A DNA stretch of 64,000 nt from Rhodopirellula bahusiensis (GCF_002727185.1 NZ_NIZW01000026.1:1-64000), one strand, 5' to 3'; counted from the stretch's first letter, positions 1 through 7,443 are shown. The notes: generated by a model from the letters alone, not told the origin. Program-made: numbers and translations.

Positions 1-136
1 CGTCACCGATCTCGATGAACGCGGCGGCGCGTTGCGATGGATACGAACCTTGCTTGTGCATTGCGGTTCGCACCACTCGGACGCTTTGAGACTCGATGTC
101 GGCAGGTTGGCCGATGGTCAGTTCGATGGAGGACAT
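1..136 (-). CDS. Partial protein of the integrated element, unknown function
   Basis: An open frame on the minus strand starts with ATG at 136 and runs off the left edge, giving 45 residues that begin MSSIELTIGQPADIES. I do not recognise the family. The frame is open to the edge and codon use resembles its neighbours. It lies downstream of the small HTH genes in the same direction, so it is probably another gene of the mobile element. With the C-terminus missing, no function can be proposed. Confidence 0.5.
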   Translation of the reverse strand, partial: MSSIELTIGQPADIESQSVRVVRTAMHKQGSYPSQRAAAFIEIGD

Positions 137-182
137 TGGCAGTTCTTGGGTTGAATTGAAGGGGGTGGGTGTGACCGATTCC

Positions 183-395
183 TTATAGGTCGCGGCTGAC
201 GTCGCGTTGCGGCTTCTCGACCTTGTGCCATTGACCGCCGCGGTAGACCTCAAACACCAGGGCTTGTTTTCCTGGCAAACCAACCGCATCGGGGCATTGG
301 CGAACATGGTCCAGGCTTACGCCGAGAGCCCTTGCCAAGTGTGGAGCGACTATGTTGATGGCCATGTTTTGGAATTGCTGGTGCGGGTGATTCAT
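183..395 (-). CDS. Small hypothetical protein of the mobile element
   Basis: This 70-residue protein begins MNHPHQQFQN and has no family I recognise. The open frame extends upstream to 506, but that longer form would overlap the preceding HTH gene by about 100 bases. The internal ATG at 395 instead leaves a 10-base gap after that gene, so I chose it. The middle of the protein (HLARALGVSLDHVRQC) could form a short helix-turn-helix, and the end is basic. Its place in a run of short same-strand genes suggests an accessory or regulatory role in the element; this is inference. Confidence 0.45.
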   Translation of the reverse strand: MNHPHQQFQNMAINIVAPHLARALGVSLDHVRQCPDAVGLPGKQALVFEVYRGGQWHKVEKPQRDVSRDL

Positions 396-405
396 TGGGG
401 CGAAC

Positions 406-627
406 TCACTGGATCCCTTGACGGTCCATGGTTGGAATGGTGTGCCCACTTCGTTCCCGCAACACGGCGGCAATGCGTTCAACGTCGTTGGGGTGGTAGT
501 AGCCAATCCCGTTGAGCCGTTGCTGAGGGACGATGTTGAGTGTTGCGATGATCTTCGACAGCCTGGAGACTGGCGTTTGAAGTTGGCCGGATAGCCGGCC
601 GATCGATGTCAGATCAATGTCTTGCAT
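406..627 (-). CDS. MerR/winged-helix-like small DNA-binding protein
   Basis: The protein has 73 residues. The stretch LSGQLQTPVSRLSKIIATL followed by a short turn and GYYHPNDVERI resembles the N-terminal winged helix of MerR-type or excisionase-type DNA-binding proteins, in which a helix-turn-helix is followed by a wing ending in Y-x-x-x-D-x-E-x-I. There is no effector domain, so it would be a stand-alone DNA binder. It is followed at 395 by another small gene on the same strand. A regulator or recombination directionality factor of the element is plausible; which one cannot be decided from sequence. Confidence 0.55.
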   Translation of the reverse strand: MQDIDLTSIGRLSGQLQTPVSRLSKIIATLNIVPQQRLNGIGYYHPNDVERIAAVLRERSGHTIPTMDRQGIQ

Positions 628-706
628 TGGATGGCCTTATGGTTGGTGTCTTGGTTTCACGATCTGATAGTACCGCGACACGAAAAGGCTATTACAGTTT
701 TTGTAA

Positions 707-901
707 TCAGGCATAATCTCTTGATGGCTCAATGACGACCAGAAAACAGTAGCCGCATACTTTGCACTTGCTCTGCCTCTGGAAAGCTCCGTCACCAACT
801 GGCTTGGCCCCCTGGGCAGACGTAACTTTCGCCTCACCACACGATGGGCAGGTTGGCTTTGTGACGAACACATAGCGGGGCTTCGGTTTCTTAGGTTTCA
901 T
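707..901 (-). CDS. Zinc-ribbon small protein
   Basis: This 64-residue protein has a very basic start (MKPKKPKPRY) and two cysteine pairs: C18-x2-C21 in CPSCG and C46-x2-C49 in CKVCG, with another Cys at 52. That spacing is typical of a treble-clef or zinc-ribbon fold that binds one zinc and often DNA or RNA. It sits 32 bases after the stop of the DnaB-type helicase gene on the same strand and is probably cotranscribed with the replication operon. A role in transcription or replication of the element is inferred from position only. Confidence 0.6.
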   Translation of the reverse strand: MKPKKPKPRYVFVTKPTCPSCGEAKVTSAQGAKPVGDGAFQRQSKCKVCGYCFLVVIEPSRDYA

Positions 902-933
902 GTCTCAGTTCTCTGCTTGTCTTTGTAGGTCGG

Positions 934-2316
934 TCAGGCATACGCAACGAATTCTTGATGCGGCTCGACTTCTGGTTCTGGTGGATCAACGAACCGGCAG
1001 AACTTGCGGTCGAAGTGAACATCACGGGTTGGTGTCATCCCGTTCCGCCATTTCAAAAAGATGAATTGGGCCTCTTCCGAGTCACCACGCAGGCGGTGGA
1101 TTGCAACCACGGTGTCGGCGTGCTGCTCGATCTTTCCTGAGTCTGCGAGCTGCGCCAAAGTCGGCGGCTTGTTCTCGGCATCGCGATTGAGCTGTGACAG
1201 AACGATTACGGGGATGCTGAACTCCAGCGCCATTGATTTCATGTCGCGACAGATCCGCCCAACCCGGTAAGTTTCCTTCTCGTCGCGGGCACCTGCGTCT
1301 GAATCGATCAACTGCAGATAGTCGACAATCAGGCAACTCAAGCCGTGTTTGCGTTGATGAATGCGAGCGGCGGCCCTTATGCCAGCCACGGTCGCGCGAA
1401 TCGGTTGATAAAGAAAAGCTTTTGAGTCGTTCATTTCCTCCGCTGCCCTGCGGAGCTGTTCTCGTTGCTCAGATGTGACCTTGTGGGTGTTGATCCGTCG
1501 CCCATCCACCTCGGCCGCATCTGCAAGGCTACGTGCTGCCAATTCCTCTTCCGTCATCTCCAGACTCACAAAAAGCGTCGATGCGGGATCCTGAGTCGCG
1601 AACCAATTGTTGTGGCCCTCGATCAATTGATAGTCGAAGCCTCGCCCAATCGACGTGGCAATCTGCAAGCCCAAGACGCTCTTGCCATTGGATGGGCGAG
1701 CCGTGAGGACATTGAGTGTCCCTGGCTGATAGCCGCCATTGACAGCGTCGATTGTCGTCAGGCCAGTACGCAATCCACGGACTCGGCCATGTTCGATTGA
1801 ATCATCGATCGAGTCGCAAACTTCCAACGCCACTTCACCAACATTGCGGACCTCGGCTTGTGCGATGTCCGACTGACGCAACCGCATGATTTCCGCATCG
1901 AGAGTGTCTAGCAAATCCTTCGGTGTTTGCTTCCGTGCTGCCATCTTCTCGACGCTGATCGTCGATAGCCTCCGGCCCAAGTCTTGCAGGTTCTTCACCA
2001 TCGCGGCGGACCGCACACGGTCCGCGTGGTACGTCGCGTGATTTTTGCTTGCGACTGCTCCGCTTAACGCTGCGAGCGTTCCCGCGCCGATCCGTTCATG
2101 CGCTCCGATGGCTCGCAGTTCGGAAACCAACGCAGTGACACCCCACGGCTTCGACGCGTTTCTCATGTCCACCAGCGTGATGAACAATTCTCGCAAGGCA
2201 GCATCGGTGAACTCTGCCGCGTCAATCCGCTGGACCACCTCATCGACCAACGCAGCGTCATAGATCATCGCACCGATGACGGCGGCTTCATCCTCTGGCA
2301 GTTGGATCCTGTTCAT
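934..2316 (-). CDS. DnaB-type replicative helicase of the mobile element
   Basis: The 460-residue protein has the DnaB/RecA-like ATPase layout. An N-terminal helical domain (about 1-105) begins with the DnaB signature PEDEAAVIGAMI. A linker leads to an ATPase core with Walker A ARPSNGKS at 206-213, SLEM at 251-254, Walker B CLIVDYLQLI at 328-337, LSQLNRD at 374-380 and SGKIEQHAD at 393-401, all matching hexameric 5'-3' DNA helicases. An extra loop of about 25 residues sits just after Walker A. I chose ATG 2316 because it overlaps the upstream stop as ATGA; a longer in-frame extension to 2385 would intrude into that gene. As the last large gene of a replication operon in an integrase-bearing element, it probably unwinds the element's own DNA rather than serving as the host DnaB. 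Confidence 0.88.
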   Translation of the reverse strand: MNRIQLPEDEAAVIGAMIYDAALVDEVVQRIDAAEFTDAALRELFITLVDMRNASKPWGVTALVSELRAIGAHERIGAGTLAALSGAVASKNHATYHADRVRSAAMVKNLQDLGRRLSTISVEKMAARKQTPKDLLDTLDAEIMRLRQSDIAQAEVRNVGEVALEVCDSIDDSIEHGRVRGLRTGLTTIDAVNGGYQPGTLNVLTARPSNGKSVLGLQIATSIGRGFDYQLIEGHNNWFATQDPASTLFVSLEMTEEELAARSLADAAEVDGRRINTHKVTSEQREQLRRAAEEMNDSKAFLYQPIRATVAGIRAAARIHQRKHGLSCLIVDYLQLIDSDAGARDEKETYRVGRICRDMKSMALEFSIPVIVLSQLNRDAENKPPTLAQLADSGKIEQHADTVVAIHRLRGDSEEAQFIFLKWRNGMTPTRDVHFDRKFCRFVDPPEPEVEPHQEFVAYA

Positions 2317-3068
2317 AGCGAGTCCACCTCCGGGTTGAAGTCGTCGCGGACTTCCTCGGGAGCGGTCGGGGCAGACTCGTCCCAATAACGCTCTTCATGC
2401 AACCAAGCCGCGGGGCCCTTGATGTATCTCGATTCCGTTCCGGCAACGCTCGATGCGTAGTTCCGAGTCCGATCAATCAGCCAGTCCACTGCCTTAGATT
2501 CTTCGAACGACTCTGATTTGCGGATGGTTGAAACCGCGGCATCGAATTTCTTTCTCGCCCGCTGCTTATCAACCTTCTTGGGGTAGTGCTCCCACCACTG
2601 GTCGAATTCTTCGGACAGACTCGCATCGCGTTTGCGTGATGCGCATTTTGATTTGGTTGGGTTGGACTTGACTTGACTAGGTAGGCCACGATTTTCGGCG
2701 ACGTTCTCAACTTGTCGCGGACTGTCGCCGACATTCTGCGACACTTGCGCACGTTGCTTTCGTTTGGCAAGTCGATCGGCCACATACTTCGGGCAGTGCT
2801 CGGCCCAATCGTGGACGGTGATCTGCCCTTCATTTTCATCGAGCCAGCGGCACTCAATCAGCGTTTGGAGAAGTTCGTTGGCGTCACCTTCCCAAGCCAC
2901 AAAGTCAGCAATTTCTTCGGCTGTGAATCGGGTTAGGTCGCCATCGTCGGCAAACTGTGATGCGAGCATCCAAACCGATTCGAGCACACCGACCACTGCG
3001 TATTGAGGTGCGCAAAGCCTGCGCATCAGCGCGCGAAACTTCGGGTGATTTGTGCATCCACTTTTCAT
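2313..3068 (-). CDS. Phage-type replisome organiser / replication protein
   Basis: This 251-residue protein starts MKSGCTNHPKFRALMRRL, which resembles the winged-helix N-terminus of phage replication initiators (residues 1-95, including TVHDWAEHCPKY). A low-complexity linker follows. The C-terminal part contains WWEHYPKKVDKQRARKKF, a motif that recurs in phage replication proteins, then SRYIKGPAAWLHEERYWDE. Its stop overlaps the helicase start (ATGA at 2313-2316) and its own start overlaps the preceding stop in the same way, so expression is translationally coupled. The likely role is origin recognition and helicase loading. The assignment rests on motif pattern and context, not on a database hit. 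Confidence 0.65.
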   Translation of the reverse strand: MKSGCTNHPKFRALMRRLCAPQYAVVGVLESVWMLASQFADDGDLTRFTAEEIADFVAWEGDANELLQTLIECRWLDENEGQITVHDWAEHCPKYVADRLAKRKQRAQVSQNVGDSPRQVENVAENRGLPSQVKSNPTKSKCASRKRDASLSEEFDQWWEHYPKKVDKQRARKKFDAAVSTIRKSESFEESKAVDWLIDRTRNYASSVAGTESRYIKGPAAWLHEERYWDESAPTAPEEVRDDFNPEVDSL

Positions 3069-3259
3069 TTGCGCAAGCTCCTCGATACGTGTGGGATGAC
3101 CAATTGCCGAGCGTCCTTCCATTCATCTGCGGCGGTGGTCCCGCGTCGTTCGGCCAAATAGATGGCAACCGAAACCGCTGCAAGCTGTTGTGCGAGCGTG
3201 CCCGGTTGGTTGGGTGATGGGTTTACTCGGGGCGAATCGTCTCGTGGAAGCATGCTCAT
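3065..3259 (-). CDS. Small hypothetical protein in the replication operon
   Basis: A 64-residue protein (MSMLPRDDSPRVNPSP...) with a central amphipathic helix AQQLAAVSVAIYLAERRG. I recognise no family. Both ends use ATGA-type overlaps with neighbouring genes (3065-3068 and 3256-3259), which is the main evidence that it is a real coupled gene. It probably serves replication or its control in the element; nothing more specific can be said. Confidence 0.6.
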   Translation of the reverse strand: MSMLPRDDSPRVNPSPNQPGTLAQQLAAVSVAIYLAERRGTTAADEWKDARQLVIPHVSRSLRK

Positions 3260-3498
3260 TCGATGTCGCTTTCTTCCGAAGTGTCACGTTCAACTCCGAA
3301 CATCCAATCGAGCCATTCGCCGATCAGTCCCCAGGCATCAAGCCAATCGGCGTGATTGGTCGCTTCGGTGGCATTTGCGATGCGTTTCACTTCGCTGGTC
3401 TCTCGACCGCGAACGAAAAAGCAATAGTCAGCCCAACTCTGATAGGTATCGTCGGTGAGCGAATCGATGACTGGCCCTGTGCGGCTATCAACGCTCAT
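3256..3498 (-). CDS. Small acidic hypothetical protein in the replication operon
   Basis: An 80-residue, tryptophan-rich, acidic protein (MSVDSRTGPVIDSLTDDTY ... LIGEWLDWMFGVERD). I see no known domain. ATG 3498 shares one base with the stop of the upstream gene; a GTG three bases earlier is an alternative start. Its stop overlaps the next start (3256-3259). The acidic, aromatic composition would suit a small protein-binding or DNA-mimic protein, but that is speculation. Confidence 0.55.
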   Translation of the reverse strand: MSVDSRTGPVIDSLTDDTYQSWADYCFFVRGRETSEVKRIANATEATNHADWLDAWGLIGEWLDWMFGVERDTSEESDIE

Positions 3499-3842
3499 CA
3501 CTTGCCACCTCCGTCAAGGTGATCAACATGAACCATGACCGCGGCGGTCGCGCCCATTTTGGTTTTGCGTCGTTCGCCGGTTTCAACTGCGAGGCCTTCA
3601 CGCAGGATCTTCAACGCGACTGAGTTGATGCAGTTTTGAGGCACTCCGAGTGCATCACCGCCTTCTTCACGGGTGAGTCCGGGGCGTCCTGCGTCGTGCA
3701 ACGCTTTGAGAAACGCTGTCATGCGGCCTGGCATCAATGGCAATGCGTTCTGGTACGCTTCGGCCTTCGTGGCCTTGGCGTGCTGGCCATGGTCGAAAAG
3801 AGGCAACGTCTCACTGGACGTTTGCAGAAGGTCGTCTATCAT
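3498..3842 (-). CDS. Winged-helix DNA-binding protein, first gene of the replication operon
   Basis: This 114-residue protein contains a clear helix-turn-helix or winged-helix section: TAFLKALHDAG, then LTREEGGDALGVPQNCINSVALKILREGLAV, then a basic wing ERRKTKMG. That is the usual layout of small phage transcription or replication regulators. It is the first of five genes joined by 1-4 base overlaps (3842 down to 934). An intrinsic terminator lies just upstream at 3911-3947, so the operon promoter should lie between about 3843 and 3910. It may autoregulate the operon; this is inference. Confidence 0.65.
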   Translation of the reverse strand: MIDDLLQTSSETLPLFDHGQHAKATKAEAYQNALPLMPGRMTAFLKALHDAGRPGLTREEGGDALGVPQNCINSVALKILREGLAVETGERRKTKMGATAAVMVHVDHLDGGGK

Positions 3843-3910
3843 CTACTTGCTCTTGCTGTTTGCTTGCTTTGCCGGTCCGATTGGTCCCGTGCCGGCATGG
3901 TTGAAAACAC

Positions 3911-3947
3911 GAAAAGCCAGTCACCGAATTTCGGCGGCTGGCTTTTC
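3911..3947 (-). terminator. Intrinsic terminator between excisionase and replication operon
   Basis: The arms GAAAAGCCAG and CTGGCTTTTC form a perfect 10-bp stem around an inner region that can also pair (CCGAA with TTCGG). The A and T runs at the outer edges make it potentially bidirectional. It lies just past the end of the excisionase-like gene (stop at 3952) and before the replication operon, so it should insulate the two. Confidence 0.75.
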
Positions 3948-3951
3948 TTAT

Positions 3952-4200
3952 TCATGCCCACCTTGGCTGATAGCTGGCTGGCTGATTGTGCTGTGGGGCT
4001 GGCGGCCGGGATGAACTCGCCCGGCGTTGCTTGAACGCTTGCAAGTCTTCTAAGTGATAGACCCGGCGCTGCCGGATCTTTCCCAGCCCGATGTTGACCG
4101 ATGGGATCTCACCGGCTCGATCAAGCCTGCGAAGTTGATCAACCGAACATCCGATGAATGCCGCGGCCTGCTTGGGCGGTAGTGGTTGTGTGAGTGACAC
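3952..4200 (-). CDS. Excisionase-like helix-turn-helix protein (AlpA/Xis type)
   Basis: The 82-residue protein shows the excisionase-family pattern: PPKQAAAFIGCSVDQLRRLDRAG, then a basic wing IGLGKIRQRRVYHLEDLQAF. A MerR-like winged helix ends in Y-x-x-E-D-L-x-x-F. Family members bend attachment-site DNA and set the direction of integrase-mediated recombination. It lies near the integrase and is flanked by terminators on both sides (3911-3947 and 4224-4257), so it forms a separately transcribed unit, as expected for a regulated excisionase. A transcriptional activator role of the AlpA type is the main alternative. Confidence 0.75.
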   Translation of the reverse strand: MSLTQPLPPKQAAAFIGCSVDQLRRLDRAGEIPSVNIGLGKIRQRRVYHLEDLQAFKQRRASSSRPPAPQHNQPASYQPRWA

Positions 4201-4223
4201 GCTTGTTCTCCTGCTTTGGCAAC

Positions 4224-4257
4224 AAAAAAGGACGCTGCCATGTGGGGCAACGTCCTT
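4224..4257 (-). terminator. Intrinsic terminator after the integrase operon
   Basis: Reading the minus strand, AAGGACGTTGCC and GGCAGCGTCCTT form a 12-bp stem with one mismatch around a 5-base loop, followed by a run of T. It lies downstream of the gene ending at 4353 and upstream of the excisionase start, so it should end the integrase transcript. Confidence 0.85.
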
Positions 4258-4352
4258 ATTGATAGCGGGCTATAAGCGAGGGTAAACATGCAAAAGCGGC
4301 CTTGTCACTTCATGCTATTGAATGCCACTTCATGCCACCGAATGCCACCTCT

Positions 4353-4976
4353 TCATTGAGGCGTGCCGTCATCGGGATGGTCTTCTCGGTAAATCCTTTC
4401 TGCGTCTTTTCGGGAATACCATCCTCTGCGTTTAGGGCGTTTGTCTGGGGTCAGCCCCCGGTTGTCCTTCAGACGCTTGACGAACTGGTTGTCATTGTGA
4501 TCGGCCCCGAACATCTTCTTGATTTCACAGGCTTTGATCCATGATTCCTCGGGAGGTTCCTGCGAACCAACCTGGGCCTCGGCGCAAGGTGGCGTTCTGC
4601 TGCCAATCGGTACAGAACCCGTGTTCCCCGGACGGCTTACTACTCGCAACCACGCTTCGAACATCATCTGCAGGTGCTCTTTGACTTCTGATTCATCCTG
4701 CTCGTCGATGTCAAATGGCATCCACTCAACGCGGTATGCGGAGTCGTGCAGTGTTGGATGCTGTGTCAGTGCGTAGTATGACTGATTCGCCCTATCAGGT
4801 AGGTCAAGAATGATCCACGGATGATTTAACCGATCACTTTTCGGCACTGCGTTTAGAATTTCCTGCCATCGTTTCAGGAGCGGATAGGTTTGGTAGAGCC
4901 GACAATCAAGCTTGATCGCTGCTAGCAACTCTTCGGCGATGCTCTTGAAGTCCTGAAGATTTTTCACGGCTATCAT
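4353..4976 (-). CDS. Hypothetical protein coupled to the integrase
   Basis: A 207-residue protein of no family I know. The N-terminal half is helical (KNLQDFKSIAEELLAAIKL). The middle is acidic (DIDEQDESEVKEHLQMMFEAW). The C-terminus is basic and looks like a DNA-binding unit (IKKMFGADHNDNQFVKRLKD followed by KRPKRRGWYSRKDAERIY). ATG 4976 was chosen because it overlaps the integrase stop as ATGA; the frame is open to 5033 but that would lie inside the integrase. Coupling suggests a partner in recombination or a regulator of the element, which is inference. A strong terminator follows. Confidence 0.65.
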   Translation of the reverse strand: MIAVKNLQDFKSIAEELLAAIKLDCRLYQTYPLLKRWQEILNAVPKSDRLNHPWIILDLPDRANQSYYALTQHPTLHDSAYRVEWMPFDIDEQDESEVKEHLQMMFEAWLRVVSRPGNTGSVPIGSRTPPCAEAQVGSQEPPEESWIKACEIKKMFGADHNDNQFVKRLKDNRGLTPDKRPKRRGWYSRKDAERIYREDHPDDGTPQ

Positions 4977-6196
4977 TTCTTGCCCTGCTTTTGCTTGTTT
5001 GATGCTTGGTTCCCTGATCCCGCCAAGAACCATGCACGAACACGTTCACAAACTCGTTTGATCCTTGGCTTGGCAATTTCCCGGCGGTACGTGGCGAGCT
5101 GTGCTAGCTCGAGATGCCCCAGGACATGCTTCACCGCGATGTCGTCGGCGTTGTTGCCGGTCGCGTTGCTGGCGTGCTCTGCGAACGTGTGGCGAAACGC
5201 ATAGAACCCCACGCCCTTGAACTCTTTGCCATCGAAACCGCACGCCCGTTTCAATTCGCCAAACTCATCCCCAACGCCATCGAAGAATGTTTCTTCGTCG
5301 GCCCACGGTCCACCTGTGTGCGTCAGGAAGAACAGGTCTTCACAACCGCGGCGGGGCTTCGGGCATGCTTTGCGGGCTTCCTTCATCGCTTTGACGGTCT
5401 CGGGCCACAACCAAGCCTTGCGGGGCCTGCCGTTCTTTCCCCGCGGAACCTCGATCCATGTTCCGCACATCTCATCGACTTTCAACCGGGCGCAATCAGA
5501 GTTGCCGAATCCCGCATTCATCCCCAGGTAGATCATCGCGGCGATTTGCGGGTTGGCACTTGCGAGTAGTTTCTTGATCTGGGGGCGGGTCCAGACTTTT
5601 GCGGGCGAGCTTGTTTTCTCGGCTTCCACTTCGTCGCGGGTTGGGATCCTCCACAAACGCCCGGTGGCCGGCACCCGATCAATGAACTCGTTGTCGGCCG
5701 CCCAAGTCAGCAAGCCGTTCACGTAAGTGACTCGATGCCGGATCGAGTCGCACGAGTAGTGCGCCGGGATCAATTGGTAGAGCTTCGAAAAGTCATCGGA
5801 GCGAAGGGATGCAACCGCTCGTGATCCAACCCGGTGCCCATCAATTACCTGATCGCGAAACCAAAGCAGATGACGTTTGTGCTCCCGATGCGTCTTAGCA
5901 GACAAACCCCGCTTCTGCCCAAGTCGTTTCCGTTCGACTCGTTCCGCGGATTCGTCCAGGTACAGGTCAACGATTTCGTCAACTGTCTTTTCGCCTGGCT
6001 TCGGCTGGGAAAGGTTCAAACGCTTCCGGGCAAGCCAATCGAGATAGGCCTGTTCAGCACCGTCGGGATCTTCCCACGGCCCGAACGATTGATGGCGTCC
6101 AGCGATCTTTTTGCACCACTGACCATTCGAAAGTGCGTACAGGGGGAAATCAGGTCGCGGCTTGTCGGGCTTTTTGATACCCTGCTTCGCAGTCAT
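4973..6196 (-). CDS. Tyrosine recombinase / phage-type integrase
   Basis: The 407-residue protein has a SAM-like core-binding domain (about 70-185) and a catalytic domain (about 200-390). It shows YAFRHTF at 332-338 with box-II Arg335, a Lys in the beta-hairpin (PRGKNGRPRK), LGH with His361, and the nucleophile Tyr370 in TYRRE. Two positions depart from the usual set: the first Arg of box I is replaced in AGFGNSDCARL (228-238), and the box-II His is Tyr332. The family performs site-specific integration and excision. I prefer ATG 6196 over an in-frame TTG at 6208. The gene faces away from the element boundary at about 6200-6426, where candidate attachment and arm-site sequences lie. Confidence 0.9.
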   Translation of the reverse strand: MTAKQGIKKPDKPRPDFPLYALSNGQWCKKIAGRHQSFGPWEDPDGAEQAYLDWLARKRLNLSQPKPGEKTVDEIVDLYLDESAERVERKRLGQKRGLSAKTHREHKRHLLWFRDQVIDGHRVGSRAVASLRSDDFSKLYQLIPAHYSCDSIRHRVTYVNGLLTWAADNEFIDRVPATGRLWRIPTRDEVEAEKTSSPAKVWTRPQIKKLLASANPQIAAMIYLGMNAGFGNSDCARLKVDEMCGTWIEVPRGKNGRPRKAWLWPETVKAMKEARKACPKPRRGCEDLFFLTHTGGPWADEETFFDGVGDEFGELKRACGFDGKEFKGVGFYAFRHTFAEHASNATGNNADDIAVKHVLGHLELAQLATYRREIAKPRIKRVCERVRAWFLAGSGNQASNKQKQGKK

Positions 6197-6267
6197 TGAG
6201 CGTACCAACTTACGTGAGATGATCAGCCCGTCGATTGCTTTGCCGAGCAGTCAATGGGCGTCCCTTT

Positions 6268-6286
6268 CGGGTTACCTCGGGTTACC
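6268..6286 (+). repeat. Tandem 9-bp direct repeats, helically phased
   Basis: CGGGTTACC occurs at 6268-6276 and again at 6278-6286, one DNA turn apart, about 75 bases upstream of the integrase start. Phased short repeats near an integrase often serve as arm-type binding sites for integrase or excisionase, or as operators. The repeat is visible; its role is inferred. Confidence 0.5.
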
Positions 6287-6370
6287 AATTCGGTCGGAAA
6301 CTGTCGATTCCATCCGTTTGGTCGCTTCGAAGTTTCCGTGTTTTACGGGGTTTGTTGGAATACACGCAAG

Positions 6371-6401
6371 CCCTTAACTGGTTCGATTCCTGTCAGCCCT
6401 A
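6371..6401 (+). other. Candidate attachment site resembling a tRNA 3' end
   Basis: The stretch contains GGTTCGATTCC, the invariant T-loop pattern of tRNAs. The flanking bases could form a T-stem with one mismatch, followed by CAGCCCTA as a possible acceptor strand. No D-arm or anticodon arm precedes it, so it is not a tRNA gene. Elements that integrate in tRNA 3' ends leave such fragments at one junction. The matching copy should lie left of the window. Confidence 0.3.
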
Positions 6402-6426
6402 TTTCCATCTGAACAAGTGAAACCTC

Positions 6427-7443
6427 ATGGATGAGGCCACACGGTATCAATCTCGCACGATTTGCCGCGTGCGATCGATCGTTTTAGGTGGTTTCTTGTT
6501 GTGGTTCACCGCTGGAACCGCAAACGCTCAAACACCGCTAATGCAAGTGTTGCCGTCTCAACCGGCAGCCATCCAGCATGCTCCCAGTCAATGGCTTGTT
6601 GGTAACCCGCCCGAAATCGAGCTCGAGAACTTTCGCCGCGGAGTGTTCCAAGGCGGTGAATTGCTGGGCGGTTATCTCACCGATGGCAGCGACGCGCCCG
6701 CCGGCCCCGGAACCACGGGTGGGCTTGATGAAACGTTCTGGGAAGTCCGGCTGAGCACGGGCATTCCTCTGGGAAGTCTCGACAACTTGCTCGGAGTGCG
6801 TCCATTCTTTCGGGCGGATCATCTCAGCGGTCTATCAGGCATCGATGCCCCAGAGACGCTCTACAGCACCGGTGTCACGTTGTTCCATCGCAAGAAGTGG
6901 AACGAGCGAATTTCAACCATGGTCATTGCAACACCATCGGTGCGGAGTGACTTCACAACGAGCGACAATGCGTTTCGTTTATTTGGCTTGGGGCTGGTCA
7001 ATTGGCAGTGTCGTGATGATCTGAGCCTGTCGTTGGGAGCGGTCTACTTCGATCGCAGCGACCTGGGTGTGTTGCCGGCATTTGGTTTGAGTTGGACTCC
7101 CACCCCGGAATGGAAGATCGATTTGATGATGCCTCGTCCGCAAATCAATCGACGGTTTTGGGTCGATCCGGGCCAGGCGGAAGGCTGGGCCTTCGTCGGC
7201 GGTTCGATCGGTGGCAACACCTGGGCGGTGACACGCGAAGGTGGTGCGAGCGACGGCGAAAGCGATGAATTGACCGTGAACGGCCTTCGGGTGTTTGGCG
7301 GCTACGAAACGCTGGTGACGGGCAATCGTGGCTGGGGAGTGGAGGTTGGTTACGTCTTCAACCGATCGCTGGAGTACGAGCAGGATGCAACTGAATTCGA
7401 CCTGCACGACGCGGTGTTTATTGAAGCCAGCTGGAAATTTTGA
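6427..7443 (+). CDS. Outer-membrane beta-barrel protein, DUF6268-like
   Basis: The 338-residue protein begins with a basic start and a hydrophobic signal segment ending AGTANAQ, giving a likely cleavage near residue 35. The rest alternates polar and apolar residues in short strands rich in aromatic and glycine residues. It ends in a final strand (HDAVFIEASWKF) with a C-terminal Phe, the classic signature of a Bam-inserted outer-membrane barrel. The pattern resembles planctomycete DUF6268 proteins, whose function is unknown. It is the first gene on the chromosome side of the mobile-element junction and stands alone. A porin or structural barrel role is inferred. Confidence 0.7.
   Translation: MDEATRYQSRTICRVRSIVLGGFLLWFTAGTANAQTPLMQVLPSQPAAIQHAPSQWLVGNPPEIELENFRRGVFQGGELLGGYLTDGSDAPAGPGTTGGLDETFWEVRLSTGIPLGSLDNLLGVRPFFRADHLSGLSGIDAPETLYSTGVTLFHRKKWNERISTMVIATPSVRSDFTTSDNAFRLFGLGLVNWQCRDDLSLSLGAVYFDRSDLGVLPAFGLSWTPTPEWKIDLMMPRPQINRRFWVDPGQAEGWAFVGGSIGGNTWAVTREGGASDGESDELTVNGLRVFGGYETLVTGNRGWGVEVGYVFNRSLEYEQDATEFDLHDAVFIEASWKF

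Larger units (their letters stand above)
6197..6426. other. Intergenic boundary region of the mobile element (candidate att region)
   Basis: This 230-base gap separates the integrase from the chromosomal outer-membrane gene. It holds two direct copies of CGGGTTACC spaced exactly 10 bases apart (6268-6286). Near its right end is a stretch resembling the T-arm and 3' end of a tRNA (6371-6401). Integrase genes usually sit next to their attachment site, so this is the most likely recombined junction. No complete tRNA is present. Confidence 0.45.

Noticed and set aside
6371..6401. Complete tRNA gene
   Set aside because: Only a T-arm-like segment exists, with a mismatch in the stem and no D-arm or anticodon arm.
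1..6426. Insertion sequence or transposon
   Set aside because: No DDE or Y1 transposase and no terminal inverted repeats were seen. The integrase is of the tyrosine type.
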